This document shows, one piece after another, positions 15,278 through 23,237 of a stretch of 31,468 nucleotides of DNA (the stretch's first letter is position 1; the number at the start of each line of letters is the position of its first letter). The DNA comes from CAZPHU01 sp964419255. Lineage in GTDB: Bacteria > Fibrobacterota > Chitinivibrionia > Chitinivibrionales > CAYFVL01. Where the stretch lies: positions 1 through 31,468 of the forward strand of contig CAYQOU010000047.1 in assembly GCA_964419255.1 (NCBI GenBank). Reading direction: 5' to 3'. The translations under genes and the position numbers were made by a program. Below the pieces are notes generated by a model, which had not been told where the DNA came from, did no database searches, and worked only from the letters and a program-made list of their open reading frames with translations.

Positions 15278-16060
15278 TTGTCTAAATCTATTCTAAAACA
15301 CGTACGGTACGTTACTGCTTTTTTGGGATATTCAGGTTATGGGTTCGGCACGGTGGTGCTCATAGTAGTGCTTGTACCCCTTGCCATGCTACTGGCCCCG
15401 TTCCCTGCATTTCAGAAGGCATTTCTCTCCCGTAGTTTGCACTGTTTTTTGGCTTTTCTCACTCGTGCATACCTTCCCGGGTTAGGTATATACAGCCTGA
15501 AAGAGATTAGTGGTGTAGACGTATCGGCATCACCGGTTGTGTATGTCGCAAATCATCGTGGACGTCTCGATGGTCCATTGTTACTGGGTCTGATAAACAA
15601 TACAGGCGTGATAATCAAAAGCAAGTATACGCGAAGGCCGCTCTATGCGGTTCTTGAATGGTTGCTGGATTTTATCAGCATCAATCCAAATTCTACAGAT
15701 TCTCTTGCACGGGCGCTGGCCAGATGTCAAAAATTATTTCAGAACAGGAGAAGCCTCCTGGTTTTCCCCGAGGGTACCCGTTCGGCTTCCGGCAGACTTC
15801 GTCCTTTTCGCGATCTGGCATTTCGAGTGGCTATAGAGCATAATATCGCAGTGGTTCCGGTAATCATATATAATGATTTCCCCTTTATGACCAAGACAAG
15901 AGGCTCCTACTTTCCGATGCGCAAGTTCAATTATTATGTCCGTCAACTTGCGCCGATCTGTCCTGAACCGGAAGAAAAACCGCGGGAATTGATGGAGCGT
16001 GTACGCTCGCAGATGGCCATAGCACTCAAGAATATAGAGAAGAAAAATGAATATCTATAA
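15278..16060 (+). CDS. PlsC-type 1-acyl-glycerophosphate-like acyltransferase
   Basis: 260 residues. An N-terminal hydrophobic anchor (about 22-45) precedes the acyltransferase motifs: NHRGRLDGP (the HX4D catalytic pair His93/Asp98), a middle block around FISINPNSTDSL, FPEGTRS (163-169) and VVPVIIY. Such enzymes transfer an acyl group from ACP or CoA to a lipid hydroxyl at the inner-membrane face. The start is uncertain: the only standard possibility near the N-terminus is a TTG at 15278 without a clear ribosome site, and the frame is closed by TGA at 15245. The gene is followed after 9 bases by a dehydratase, tying it to the nearby acyl-chain biosynthesis genes. It could be the step that loads the cluster's product onto a lipid. 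Confidence 0.86.
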   Translation: MSKSILKHVRYVTAFLGYSGYGFGTVVLIVVLVPLAMLLAPFPAFQKAFLSRSLHCFLAFLTRAYLPGLGIYSLKEISGVDVSASPVVYVANHRGRLDGPLLLGLINNTGVIIKSKYTRRPLYAVLEWLLDFISINPNSTDSLARALARCQKLFQNRRSLLVFPEGTRSASGRLRPFRDLAFRVAIEHNIAVVPVIIYNDFPFMTKTRGSYFPMRKFNYYVRQLAPICPEPEEKPRELMERVRSQMAIALKNIEKKNEYL

Positions 16061-16069
16061 GGATTTGGT

Positions 16070-16531
16070 ATGAGCAAAACACTTTTTTCCCGCGATGATA
16101 TTCTGTCGCTCCTGCCCCACAGGCCTCCCTTTCTGTTTGTCGATAAAGTCACCCGTTTCAGTTGTGATCGCATGATAGAATGCGAATGGTATATAGAGGA
16201 GAATGCCTGCTGGTTTGAAGGGCACTTTCCGCAAAAACCAATTCTACCCGGCGTGCTGGCAACGGATGCACTGGCTCAGACGAGCGGGCTTTTGTGGGGT
16301 TTTTCTAAAAAAGAACACGGGGATGATTCGGATCAGCCGCAGATTTTCTATCTGGCAAATGTCCAGATGAAATATGTAAGTCCCGCTTTACCGGGAGAAA
16401 CGCTGGTGATGAATGCGGTGGTGGAACGCAGTTTCGGTTCTTTATACACTTATGAGGTCGACGCCTGTGTGGGTAGGAAACACATCGCAAAAGGAAACCT
16501 GACCCTTGCGATGATGAAAGGAAATTTATGA
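16070..16531 (+). CDS. FabZ/FabA-like 3-hydroxyacyl-ACP dehydratase
   Basis: 153 residues, a single hot-dog domain. N-terminal DDILSLLPHRPPFLFVDKV is FabZ-like. The catalytic block is GHFPQKPILPGVLATDALAQ with His52 and Asp66 at the standard 14-residue spacing. FabZ normally has Glu at the second position (EALAQ); Asp is what FabA uses (DALWQ). So this enzyme has a FabZ body with a FabA-type acid. It removes water from 3-hydroxyacyl-ACP; whether it also isomerises the double bond is unknown. AAGGA stands before the ATG, the upstream gap is 9 bases and the stop overlaps the next gene by 4 bases (ATGA). Confidence 0.88.
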   Translation: MSKTLFSRDDILSLLPHRPPFLFVDKVTRFSCDRMIECEWYIEENACWFEGHFPQKPILPGVLATDALAQTSGLLWGFSKKEHGDDSDQPQIFYLANVQMKYVSPALPGETLVMNAVVERSFGSLYTYEVDACVGRKHIAKGNLTLAMMKGNL

Positions 16532-17613
16532 GTATTTGTTTGGTGCGGGGCAACCCCAGAAAAGATGGATTCACTCAGCAACTAACCGACCTGTTTGTCC
16601 GGGGGATGGTCAATGCCGGAGCCGAGGTCGATGATATCGATCTTACACGATATACAATAAATCAGTGTAAAGGATGTTATCACTGCTGGCTTGTAAAACC
16701 CGGCGTATGCATTCATAATGATGACATGGCTGCCTTAGCCGATCGGCTTCAAAGGGCTGAGACAGTGGTTTTTTCGACACCGCTTAATGCGTTTTCGGTG
16801 AGCGGATATTTGAAGGTTTTTATGGATCGCCTTTTACCCTTTACAAAGGAAGGTTTCTGCCAGACACCCCGGGGGTTGATTCGCAACACTATACGGTATC
16901 CTGACATATGGCCAAAAAGACTGGCTGTTATTGTCGTCGGGGCTTTTCGAAGTAAGCAGAATTTTGCAGGGGTCCTTGATACGCTTCGCCTGTATGCCGA
17001 CGGTATTACCCTGCAATGGGCGGGAGCATTGGTCAGGCCCGAAAGTTATCTGCTTCAGTTCGAGTTAGCCAAACCTAAAACGATCAAAACGATTCGCACT
17101 GCCTTTGAGACTGCCGGCCTGGAGCTTGCCACCCGTCACTCGTTTACGGAAAAAACTCAGCAAAACGCCTCAACACCTCTGTCGGCGGATGTAGAGTTTT
17201 TTCAAAAATACTCCAACATATACTGGGAACATGCACAGGCTCTCGGTCCCAAAGCATTATCGATGGAAAAGGTTATGGAGAAGGTTGTCTGCGATGTACG
17301 GGTTCTCTTGAGTGAGATGGTTCGCTCGGTTGATTCGCAGGCAACAGCACGAATCAAAGCCACTATTCAGTTCGATTTTAAGGATATCGATTCACATTTC
17401 AGAATATCCATAGACAGAGGAAAAGCTTTCCTTGAGCGGACTGAAAGCACATCATGCGATCTGCGGGTCATTGTAGACGCTGCAGTCTGGGCAAAGCTTT
17501 TCAAGCGGGAGATAAATGCGCGGGATGCATTAATGGATAAAAAGATAGTACTGGAAGGTGAAAAGATGTTGTTTATGCGCCTGGAGCGTTTCTTTCCCCC
17601 TCCCGCAGGATAG
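16528..17613 (+). CDS. Iron-sulfur-flavoprotein-like NAD(P)H-dependent reductase fused to an SCP2-like lipid-binding domain
   Basis: 361 residues in two parts. Residues 1 to about 190 are a flavodoxin-like NADPH-dependent FMN reductase fold: RGNPRKDGFTQQL is the FMN phosphate loop and PLNAFSVSGYLKVFMDRL the flavin-side segment. It carries a compact cysteine cluster Cys47-x2-Cys50-x2-Cys53-x7-Cys61, the layout of iron-sulfur flavoproteins. A helical linker (about 195-250) leads to a C-terminal domain (about 255-358: ATIQFDFKDIDSHFRISIDRG, CDLRVIVDAAVWAKLFKREI, GEKMLFMRLERFFPP) that looks like SCP2/sterol-carrier. The combination suggests redox chemistry on a bound lipid. It overlaps the dehydratase gene by 4 bases and converges on fabD with a 20-base gap. 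The SCP2 call is by pattern and is less sure than the flavin call. Confidence 0.75.
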   Translation: MSICLVRGNPRKDGFTQQLTDLFVRGMVNAGAEVDDIDLTRYTINQCKGCYHCWLVKPGVCIHNDDMAALADRLQRAETVVFSTPLNAFSVSGYLKVFMDRLLPFTKEGFCQTPRGLIRNTIRYPDIWPKRLAVIVVGAFRSKQNFAGVLDTLRLYADGITLQWAGALVRPESYLLQFELAKPKTIKTIRTAFETAGLELATRHSFTEKTQQNASTPLSADVEFFQKYSNIYWEHAQALGPKALSMEKVMEKVVCDVRVLLSEMVRSVDSQATARIKATIQFDFKDIDSHFRISIDRGKAFLERTESTSCDLRVIVDAAVWAKLFKREINARDALMDKKIVLEGEKMLFMRLERFFPPPAG

Positions 17614-17633
17614 GAAGATATCGTTTGCCTCAC

Positions 17634-18566
17634 TCATTTGCCAATTTCCGAAATCTTTTCTATTCCACGAAGATTATTTACATTAAACATCTTCGCATTC
17701 TTTAGTCCATTTACACGTGCAAGACCCGACAACACGCGCCCGGGGCCAATCTCAACAAGTGTATCGAACTCATATTCCTGAGCAGTCTGTAAACATTCTC
17801 GAAAGAATACTGGACTGGTCAGCTGCCAGGTAACCAGGTGTTTTATGGTTGTCGGATGATGTTCTGTTTTGGCAGTGGCGTTGAGGATTATGGGTGTGGA
17901 AGGCTTTTTGAATTTTATCGGAGCTGCCCATTCCTCGAATGCGTATCGGGCTTTTTTCATGAACGGACTATGCCACGGGCCGGCAACACACAATTTTCTT
18001 GTTTTCCCTCCCTGTTCCGCGACTTTTTCCGCAAACAATTGAAGCAGTTCCACATCCCCAGATACCACGACCTGTTCAGGAGCATTGTCGTTTGCCAGAA
18101 CCAGGCGCTCATCTGCATTCATGTCGTCTAACAAAGTCTGTACACGCTCGTATGGCAGAAATAAGACAGCCATCATCGCACCGGTGATTTCTGAGCCCAC
18201 CTCATCCATCAACTGCCCGCGTTTTGCGGCCATAGCCACAGCCTGTTTATCATCGACTATCCCTGCCGCTGCAAGAGCGGTGATCTCTCCCAGCGAATGC
18301 CCCAGAACCATATCCGCATGAATCCCCTGTGCCTCGAGTTGTCGCATGTACCCCAGCGATACGGCCGACAGTAGTGGTTGAAGGAACCTGGCCTGCATAA
18401 GTTTCTTATCGGGACCGCGGAGGCAGATTTTCTCCAGATTCTCCTCCACAAGCTCACTGCCATATGCGACCAGAGAACGAAAGTATTCGTCATTCTGGAA
18501 CAGATCCCGTCCCATTCCGACTTCCTGGGACCCCTGCCCGGGGAAAAGAAAAAGTATTTTTGACAT
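17634..18566 (-). CDS. fabD: Malonyl-CoA:ACP transacylase
   Basis: 310 residues, the normal FabD length. Seen: FLFPGQGSQEVGMGRDL near the N-terminus, nucleophile Ser91 in GHSLGE, Arg116 in AMAAKRGQLM (the arginine that binds the malonyl carboxylate), and His199 in AGPWHSPFM. These residues together indicate malonyl specificity. It loads malonate onto the ACP encoded upstream. It is the last gene of the minus-strand operon, 29 bases after fabG. Whether it serves the general fatty-acid pathway too cannot be told here: no accC, fabF or fabH housekeeping cluster is in the window. Confidence 0.95.
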   Translation of the reverse strand: MSKILFLFPGQGSQEVGMGRDLFQNDEYFRSLVAYGSELVEENLEKICLRGPDKKLMQARFLQPLLSAVSLGYMRQLEAQGIHADMVLGHSLGEITALAAAGIVDDKQAVAMAAKRGQLMDEVGSEITGAMMAVLFLPYERVQTLLDDMNADERLVLANDNAPEQVVVSGDVELLQLFAEKVAEQGGKTRKLCVAGPWHSPFMKKARYAFEEWAAPIKFKKPSTPIILNATAKTEHHPTTIKHLVTWQLTSPVFFRECLQTAQEYEFDTLVEIGPGRVLSGLARVNGLKNAKMFNVNNLRGIEKISEIGK

Positions 18567-18595
18567 GAAGGAATGAAGCCTTATTCAAAATGTGT

Positions 18596-19333
18596 TTATG
18601 ATACAGTTGCAGTCAGCCCGCCATCCACAACTATTGATTGTCCGATTATGTATGAGGCCGCATCCGAGGCGAGAAATGCCACCACCTGTGCCACTTCTTC
18701 TATCTTTCCGAAACGTTTCAAAAGTATACGGTCCTGATTTTGTCTCTTTATCTGCCGGGGCATCCGCGCCGTCATATCGGTATCGATAAACCCTGGAACC
18801 ACGGCATTGACCCGTATACCACGTGGACCTAGTTCAGCTGCCAGCGAACGGGTGAATGCAAGCAATGCGCCTTTAGATGCCGCATAGTTTGTCTGCCCAC
18901 CCGTACCAACGATTCCCGATACGGAGGCGATGTTGATTATGGAGCCCCCCTGCGCACTTATCATCGGTCGAACTACAGCTTTTGACCAGCGGAATGCACC
19001 ATGCAGGTTGATGTCGATTGTTTTCTGCCACTGCTCAAAAGGCATCATCATGAAAAACTGATCGGATGTTATCCCGGCATTGTTAACCAGGATATCGATC
19101 TTACCCTGCTGCTTTATTATCCGCTCAACTGCCTCCTCTATACCGGCGCTGTCCATCTGTTCGCAATCGACCGCCTGAGCGCCTGTTTCACGGGCGACCA
19201 GCAGAGCCTCATCCTCGTGTTTATGATACGTAAAGAAGACATCCGCGCCGCTTTCGGCAAAGAGTTTGACTATCCCCTTACCGATTCCACGCGATCCCCC
19301 GGTTACAACTGCAGTCTTGCCGCTCAGATTCAC
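18596..19333 (-). CDS. fabG: 3-oxoacyl-ACP reductase (SDR)
   Basis: 245 residues from a GTG at 19333 with GAGGGG 7 bases upstream. Cofactor loop TGGSRGIG (11-18), NNAG (84-87) and the catalytic tetrad Asn109, Ser137 or Ser139, Tyr150 and Lys154 (NIASVSG...TNYAASKG) are intact. The VDGGLT ending is typical of FabG. It reduces 3-oxoacyl-ACP to 3-hydroxyacyl-ACP with NADPH. It lies 195 bases after the GcvT-like gene, the largest gap in this operon, so it may have an extra promoter that I could not identify. The local context (KS, ACP, FabD, dehydratase) supports a role in the cluster's acyl chain. Confidence 0.94.
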   Translation of the reverse strand: MNLSGKTAVVTGGSRGIGKGIVKLFAESGADVFFTYHKHEDEALLVARETGAQAVDCEQMDSAGIEEAVERIIKQQGKIDILVNNAGITSDQFFMMMPFEQWQKTIDINLHGAFRWSKAVVRPMISAQGGSIINIASVSGIVGTGGQTNYAASKGALLAFTRSLAAELGPRGIRVNAVVPGFIDTDMTARMPRQIKRQNQDRILLKRFGKIEEVAQVVAFLASDAASYIIGQSIVVDGGLTATVS

Positions 19334-19521
19334 TGTTCAACCCCTCAGCCATTTATGAATTTATGACGGATTAATCCCTCAGGCCGCGTAATGACAGCCT
19401 GCGGGTTTTCCGGTTTCACTATGTTTATCTCTGTACAGGATGCATACGAAAGTAACACGTACCCGGCCTCTCCCGGTGTGCCAGACTACACAATGTGTAA
19501 GGCCTCAAGCGCAGTCACTCA

Positions 19522-19540
19522 GACGAGCTTAAAGCTCGTC
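19522..19540 (-). other. Inverted repeat centred on the stop codon of the GcvT-like gene
   Basis: GACGAGCTT at 19522-19530 and AAGCTCGTC at 19532-19540 form a near-perfect palindrome. As RNA it gives a 7-bp stem (GACGAGC/GCTCGTC) with a 5-base loop holding the TAA stop. It is not followed by a T-run on the minus strand, so it is not an intrinsic terminator; it could be an mRNA stabilising or processing element before fabG. Confidence 0.6.
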
Positions 19541-20638
19541 GAGTTTGACTGTCAGACTCTTTGGCATGATCGGTGGCATGGAAATGGTGGTCACCTCGGG
19601 TCCACCTTCCTGACCACACTCGTAGGATACACCGGCGTATGCGATGTCCCAGGGAAGGAGAGCGAGACCGACCTGAGCGTCAAGAAGTGGTGAAAAACAG
19701 GATGTGATCACCTCGCCTATTTTATTCCCGTTGTCGTAGATCGGGCTCTGGCTGCCAAAAGTGTCGATTTCTTTTCCAGCCTTGACACCGATGATTTTCT
19801 GATCGACACCTTCCTCGCGACGCTTGAGAATGGCTTCGCGTCCGATGAAAGCTGGGTTATCGAAATCGATCATCCATTGAAGGCCAAGCTTCAGAGGATC
19901 TTTGACCAGCGCTCCTTCTGCAAAGACATTGAAAAACCGGCCTTCCAGACGCAGTTTATCGTGTATATCCAGGCCGCAGAGGCCACCACCAAGCTTTTTT
20001 GCCTGCTCTACGACAGCATTCATAAACGGTTGGGCCTGCTCATTTGGCACCATAACCAGGTAGCCAAACTCAGAAGTCTTTCCGGCACGCAAAAGGCAGA
20101 CATCGGTCCCCTCAAAAGAATACATCTCAATAGAAAGATAGGGTAAACCAAGCACATCGGAACCGAAAAGCTGCTTAACCACGGCCCATGCCTGATATCC
20201 ATCTATGCTGATAATGGCGTGTGAATCGTTAAGCTGCTCCAAGCCGGCATCCTGTGCGCCATGGCTGTTGAAAATATCGAGAAGTGTCTGATCATCGACA
20301 AGACTCTCGCACATCAGAATAAATTCTTCATCGTTGTTGGCAACATAGCAGTCCGCTACAAGGTTTCCCTGTTCATCGGCCAGAAAGGTATGAAGAACCC
20401 GCCCGAAACGTACCTTGGCTACATTCCCTGCCAAAAGGTCATCCAGAAAATCGATTCCGCTTTCCTCCGGTACTCTAAAAACCTGCATAAACGAAAAATC
20501 TGTCACTCCCACCGCATCGCGCACGAAACCATACTCGACCTGCTGATCCGAACAGGAGGCAACGACTTCGGTTCCGATACGTTCTTTGAACCTGGCATCT
20601 TTGGAAGCAAATAAGTCATGAAGAGGAGACTGTCTCAT
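19529..20638 (-). CDS. GcvT-like folate-binding aminomethyltransferase-family protein
   Basis: 369 residues. Compared with glycine-cleavage T-protein, the order of conserved blocks is kept: GVTDFSFMQVFRV near 44-56, DEQGNLVADCYV with the folate-binding Asp at 96, RAGKTSEFGYLVMVP (184-198, the R-x-G-x-T-x-E-x-G-Y block), GLDIHDKLRLEGRFF (223-236) and the C-terminal GREAILKRR...GVKAG. It therefore probably binds tetrahydrofolate. No other glycine-cleavage gene is nearby; instead it starts one base inside the ACP stop (TAATG) in an acyl-chain operon. A one-carbon transfer or demethylation linked to the radical SAM enzymes is conceivable but is inference. Close relatives include dimethylglycine/sarcosine-type and YgfZ-type proteins. 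Confidence 0.85.
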   Translation of the reverse strand: MRQSPLHDLFASKDARFKERIGTEVVASCSDQQVEYGFVRDAVGVTDFSFMQVFRVPEESGIDFLDDLLAGNVAKVRFGRVLHTFLADEQGNLVADCYVANNDEEFILMCESLVDDQTLLDIFNSHGAQDAGLEQLNDSHAIISIDGYQAWAVVKQLFGSDVLGLPYLSIEMYSFEGTDVCLLRAGKTSEFGYLVMVPNEQAQPFMNAVVEQAKKLGGGLCGLDIHDKLRLEGRFFNVFAEGALVKDPLKLGLQWMIDFDNPAFIGREAILKRREEGVDQKIIGVKAGKEIDTFGSQSPIYDNGNKIGEVITSCFSPLLDAQVGLALLPWDIAYAGVSYECGQEGGPEVTTISMPPIMPKSLTVKLDEL

Positions 20639-20931
20639 TACTGCTCCCCCTTTCTATCTTGTTCTTCTATGACAAAATCGACAATAGTATTGATCGAACG
20701 AAGGACAGAGGTGTTGTTGTCGGGTATCTTTACTCCGAAACATTTTTCGACACTCAATACGATTTCAAGTGCATCGAGACTATCCAGACCCAGTCCGGCT
20801 CCAAGCAGCGATATGTCCTCATGAAGGTCTTTAGGCTCATAAGGCAGGTTCAGACGACGAATCAATTCTTCTTTAAACGTATTGATAATAGCTGCACGAC
20901 GTTGGATAAGGGATTTTTTCTCAGGCGTCAT
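20638..20931 (-). CDS. Acyl carrier protein
   Basis: 97 residues. The phosphopantetheine site is Ser51 in GLGLDSLDALEIVLSVEKCFG, the classic DSLDxxE motif, followed by the acidic helix and the SINTIVDFV end of helix IV. The N-terminus is about 15 residues longer than a housekeeping AcpP and basic. It starts inside the KS stop (TAATG) and its own stop overlaps the GcvT-like start the same way. It carries the growing acyl chain as a thioester for the two ketosynthase pairs. It is the only ACP in the window, so both synthases probably share it. Confidence 0.95.
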   Translation of the reverse strand: MTPEKKSLIQRRAAIINTFKEELIRRLNLPYEPKDLHEDISLLGAGLGLDSLDALEIVLSVEKCFGVKIPDNNTSVLRSINTIVDFVIEEQDRKGEQ

Positions 20932-23237
20932 TATACAAAACTCTTCCGTGTAACATTTTGAAATATAGTAGCATATGTAAATCCGAAGGTGGTTGCGGAA
21001 ATCGATAGAATATAATTTTTTTCAAAACACTTTTCAAATAAAGTACTATTGATTGCTGTTGCAAGACTCATAATCTGAGCACAACCGGGTATATAACCGA
21101 TGTTTTTATTCAAGTTTATCACCGGAATATGCCCGATTTCAAGCTCTCCGGCGACAGTATTAAAGGTTTGGCCACCGCATCCGATACAGATAAGTCCGAT
21201 ATCACCGGAGTCGATATCCGCTGATCTGATCGCCTTTCTTATGACCCGGGCGATAGTATCGGCTTTGGCTTCACCCCACACGGATTCAGTTTCCGCGCCG
21301 GAAACATGCGAACAGATTCGTACGAGCGGTTCGACACCTCTTATTCGCGCATGATGCTCTGTTTCAAGTACCGCAAACACCGCTCCCTCACCGATGCCTC
21401 CCGACACCCACGGAGCATCGGATACCTGCTGCAAATCAAACAAAACAGCCTCACTCATCTCATCCACACCACCGGCGATAATCACATCACCATGCCCGGC
21501 CTGTAATGCCTGAAATGCACTTCCTACAGCTGCGCCGTCGCTTCCCGCTCCCGCACTGATGACGCTGTTGTGCCCACCGAGTTCAAGAAGGCGGGAGACG
21601 GTTCCGGCAATTGAATTGGGCACAATATACGGAAATGCCTGCACATGATTATTCATGTAATCGTGCCGTATAAGGTCGCGGATATGCTGGGATTCGGCCC
21701 AGATAACCGAATGTGTCTGGCCAACATACAGCCCGCATTCGGCGGCATCCTTGCGCCGCGGCGAATAACCTGCATCCAACATGGCAAGTCGCGCTGCAGC
21801 GGTTGCCAGGTATCCTCCCCGATCGACCGAGCGCAAATCCAGTCTTCGATCGATTTCGCGGGGGTTTATAGCCGGCACCATTGCCAGATCAAATGACACG
21901 TTAAACAGTGTGCGAGTCCGCAGAAGCCGCTGATCGTTTTCCCATACCTCAACCAGCGGTTCATATCCTGCTCCCGCAGGACTGACTATGCCGAAACCGG
22001 TTATGTATACGGTCTTCTCTTCGCGCTTCTTTACCTCTTCCGGTTTGGAGGTAACGACCAGACTGGCGTTGTTTCCTCCAAAAGCGAAGTTGTTGTTCAT
22101 GAAAAGAGAATTTTTTCCCCAACGGCGTCCGGCCTTTGGCACATAATCGAATGTACATCCATCACGAGGTTCCGAGAAATTGGCGGTCGGGGGTAAACAA
22201 TCCCTTTCGTGGCACAGTATCGTGGCAATGAGTTCGATCGCGCCTGCCGCACCCAGACAGTGACCAATCATGGATTTTGTGGAGCTGACGGCAACCGATG
22301 TATCGCTTCCGAATATCCGTACCATCGCTTTGGTTTCGGCCTTATCGTTTGCGGCGGTTCCGGTTCCGTGAGCGTTTATATACCCAACGGCTGAAGCATC
22401 CTTGCCGGCATATGCAAGCGCCCGCTGCATCGCCAGCGACTGACCGCGACCGGATGGATCGGGTGCCGAGCAGTGATAGGCATCATTGCTGCTTCCAAAG
22501 CCCACTATTTCCGCATATATCCGAACTCCACGTCTTTTCGCACTCTCAAGCGATTCGAGCACCAGGAATCCCGCCCCTTCACCCAGGTTCATCCCCACCG
22601 GTTTTGAAAAAGGTGCACAGGTCGTCTCGGATGTAGCTTTCAAGCCGTTAAAGCCGGCAAGTGTCGAAATGCTGAAACTGTCAGCTCCTCCGACGAGCAT
22701 AATCTGCGCTTCACCCAGCCCGATAATATCGCAGGCACTGCCTACGGCCAATGTGCCGGCCGAACAGGCAGTTGTCACCGTGGATACCGGTCCCCGTACA
22801 CCGGTATGGTAACACAAAACCCTGGTGACACTATAATAGCGTCTCTGATGCCAGGCATTTTCATCTTTTTCGATTGTGCTCTTCTCAGCCGTCTCATAGA
22901 ATTCTTCTATGCGCATCATCGGCCCCGAACAGGTCGAACAAATCAGCCCCGCCTCTTTTCGAGATTGCGGATCCAGTCCGGCGTGATCTAAAGCAGCATC
23001 AGCGGCATAGCAGGCATACTGAATGTGCTTATCCATCGAACGGATATCGGGATTCAGTGTCCGAAGCGGTTGCTCGTCTTCTATAAGCCCAGCATACTGG
23101 TTTATATGCGGTGCGCGGGGATCGGAGACCTGTGTAAAACACTGCCTGGCACCAGTTATCGTCTGGGCAAACGATTCAAGATCCGCTCCACCGGCGCAAA
23201 TAACTCCCAATCCCGTGACAACTACCCGATTCTTCAT
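20931..23237 (-). CDS. Fused ketosynthase-chain length factor (KS-KSbeta), FabF-type
   Basis: 768 residues, two FabF-like domains in line. Domain 1 (about 2-397) has the complete Cys-His-His triad: Cys158 in TTACSAG, His290 in AHGTGT and His326 in STKSMIGHCLGAAG, plus NNNFAFGGNNAS at its end. Domain 2 (about 408-760) keeps the fold (YITGFGIVSPAG, IIAGGVDEMSEA, GIGEGAVF) but has no nucleophile: the elbow reads SAGAGSDGAAVG (561-572), the first His block reads IGCGGQTF and the second NKNIGYIPG. It is thus a dead KSbeta/CLF-like partner that may set chain length. In type II systems these are separate proteins. Its start overlaps the upstream fusion gene by 4 bases. Confidence 0.92.
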   Translation of the reverse strand: MKNRVVVTGLGVICAGGADLESFAQTITGARQCFTQVSDPRAPHINQYAGLIEDEQPLRTLNPDIRSMDKHIQYACYAADAALDHAGLDPQSRKEAGLICSTCSGPMMRIEEFYETAEKSTIEKDENAWHQRRYYSVTRVLCYHTGVRGPVSTVTTACSAGTLAVGSACDIIGLGEAQIMLVGGADSFSISTLAGFNGLKATSETTCAPFSKPVGMNLGEGAGFLVLESLESAKRRGVRIYAEIVGFGSSNDAYHCSAPDPSGRGQSLAMQRALAYAGKDASAVGYINAHGTGTAANDKAETKAMVRIFGSDTSVAVSSTKSMIGHCLGAAGAIELIATILCHERDCLPPTANFSEPRDGCTFDYVPKAGRRWGKNSLFMNNNFAFGGNNASLVVTSKPEEVKKREEKTVYITGFGIVSPAGAGYEPLVEVWENDQRLLRTRTLFNVSFDLAMVPAINPREIDRRLDLRSVDRGGYLATAAARLAMLDAGYSPRRKDAAECGLYVGQTHSVIWAESQHIRDLIRHDYMNNHVQAFPYIVPNSIAGTVSRLLELGGHNSVISAGAGSDGAAVGSAFQALQAGHGDVIIAGGVDEMSEAVLFDLQQVSDAPWVSGGIGEGAVFAVLETEHHARIRGVEPLVRICSHVSGAETESVWGEAKADTIARVIRKAIRSADIDSGDIGLICIGCGGQTFNTVAGELEIGHIPVINLNKNIGYIPGCAQIMSLATAINSTLFEKCFEKNYILSISATTFGFTYATIFQNVTRKSFV

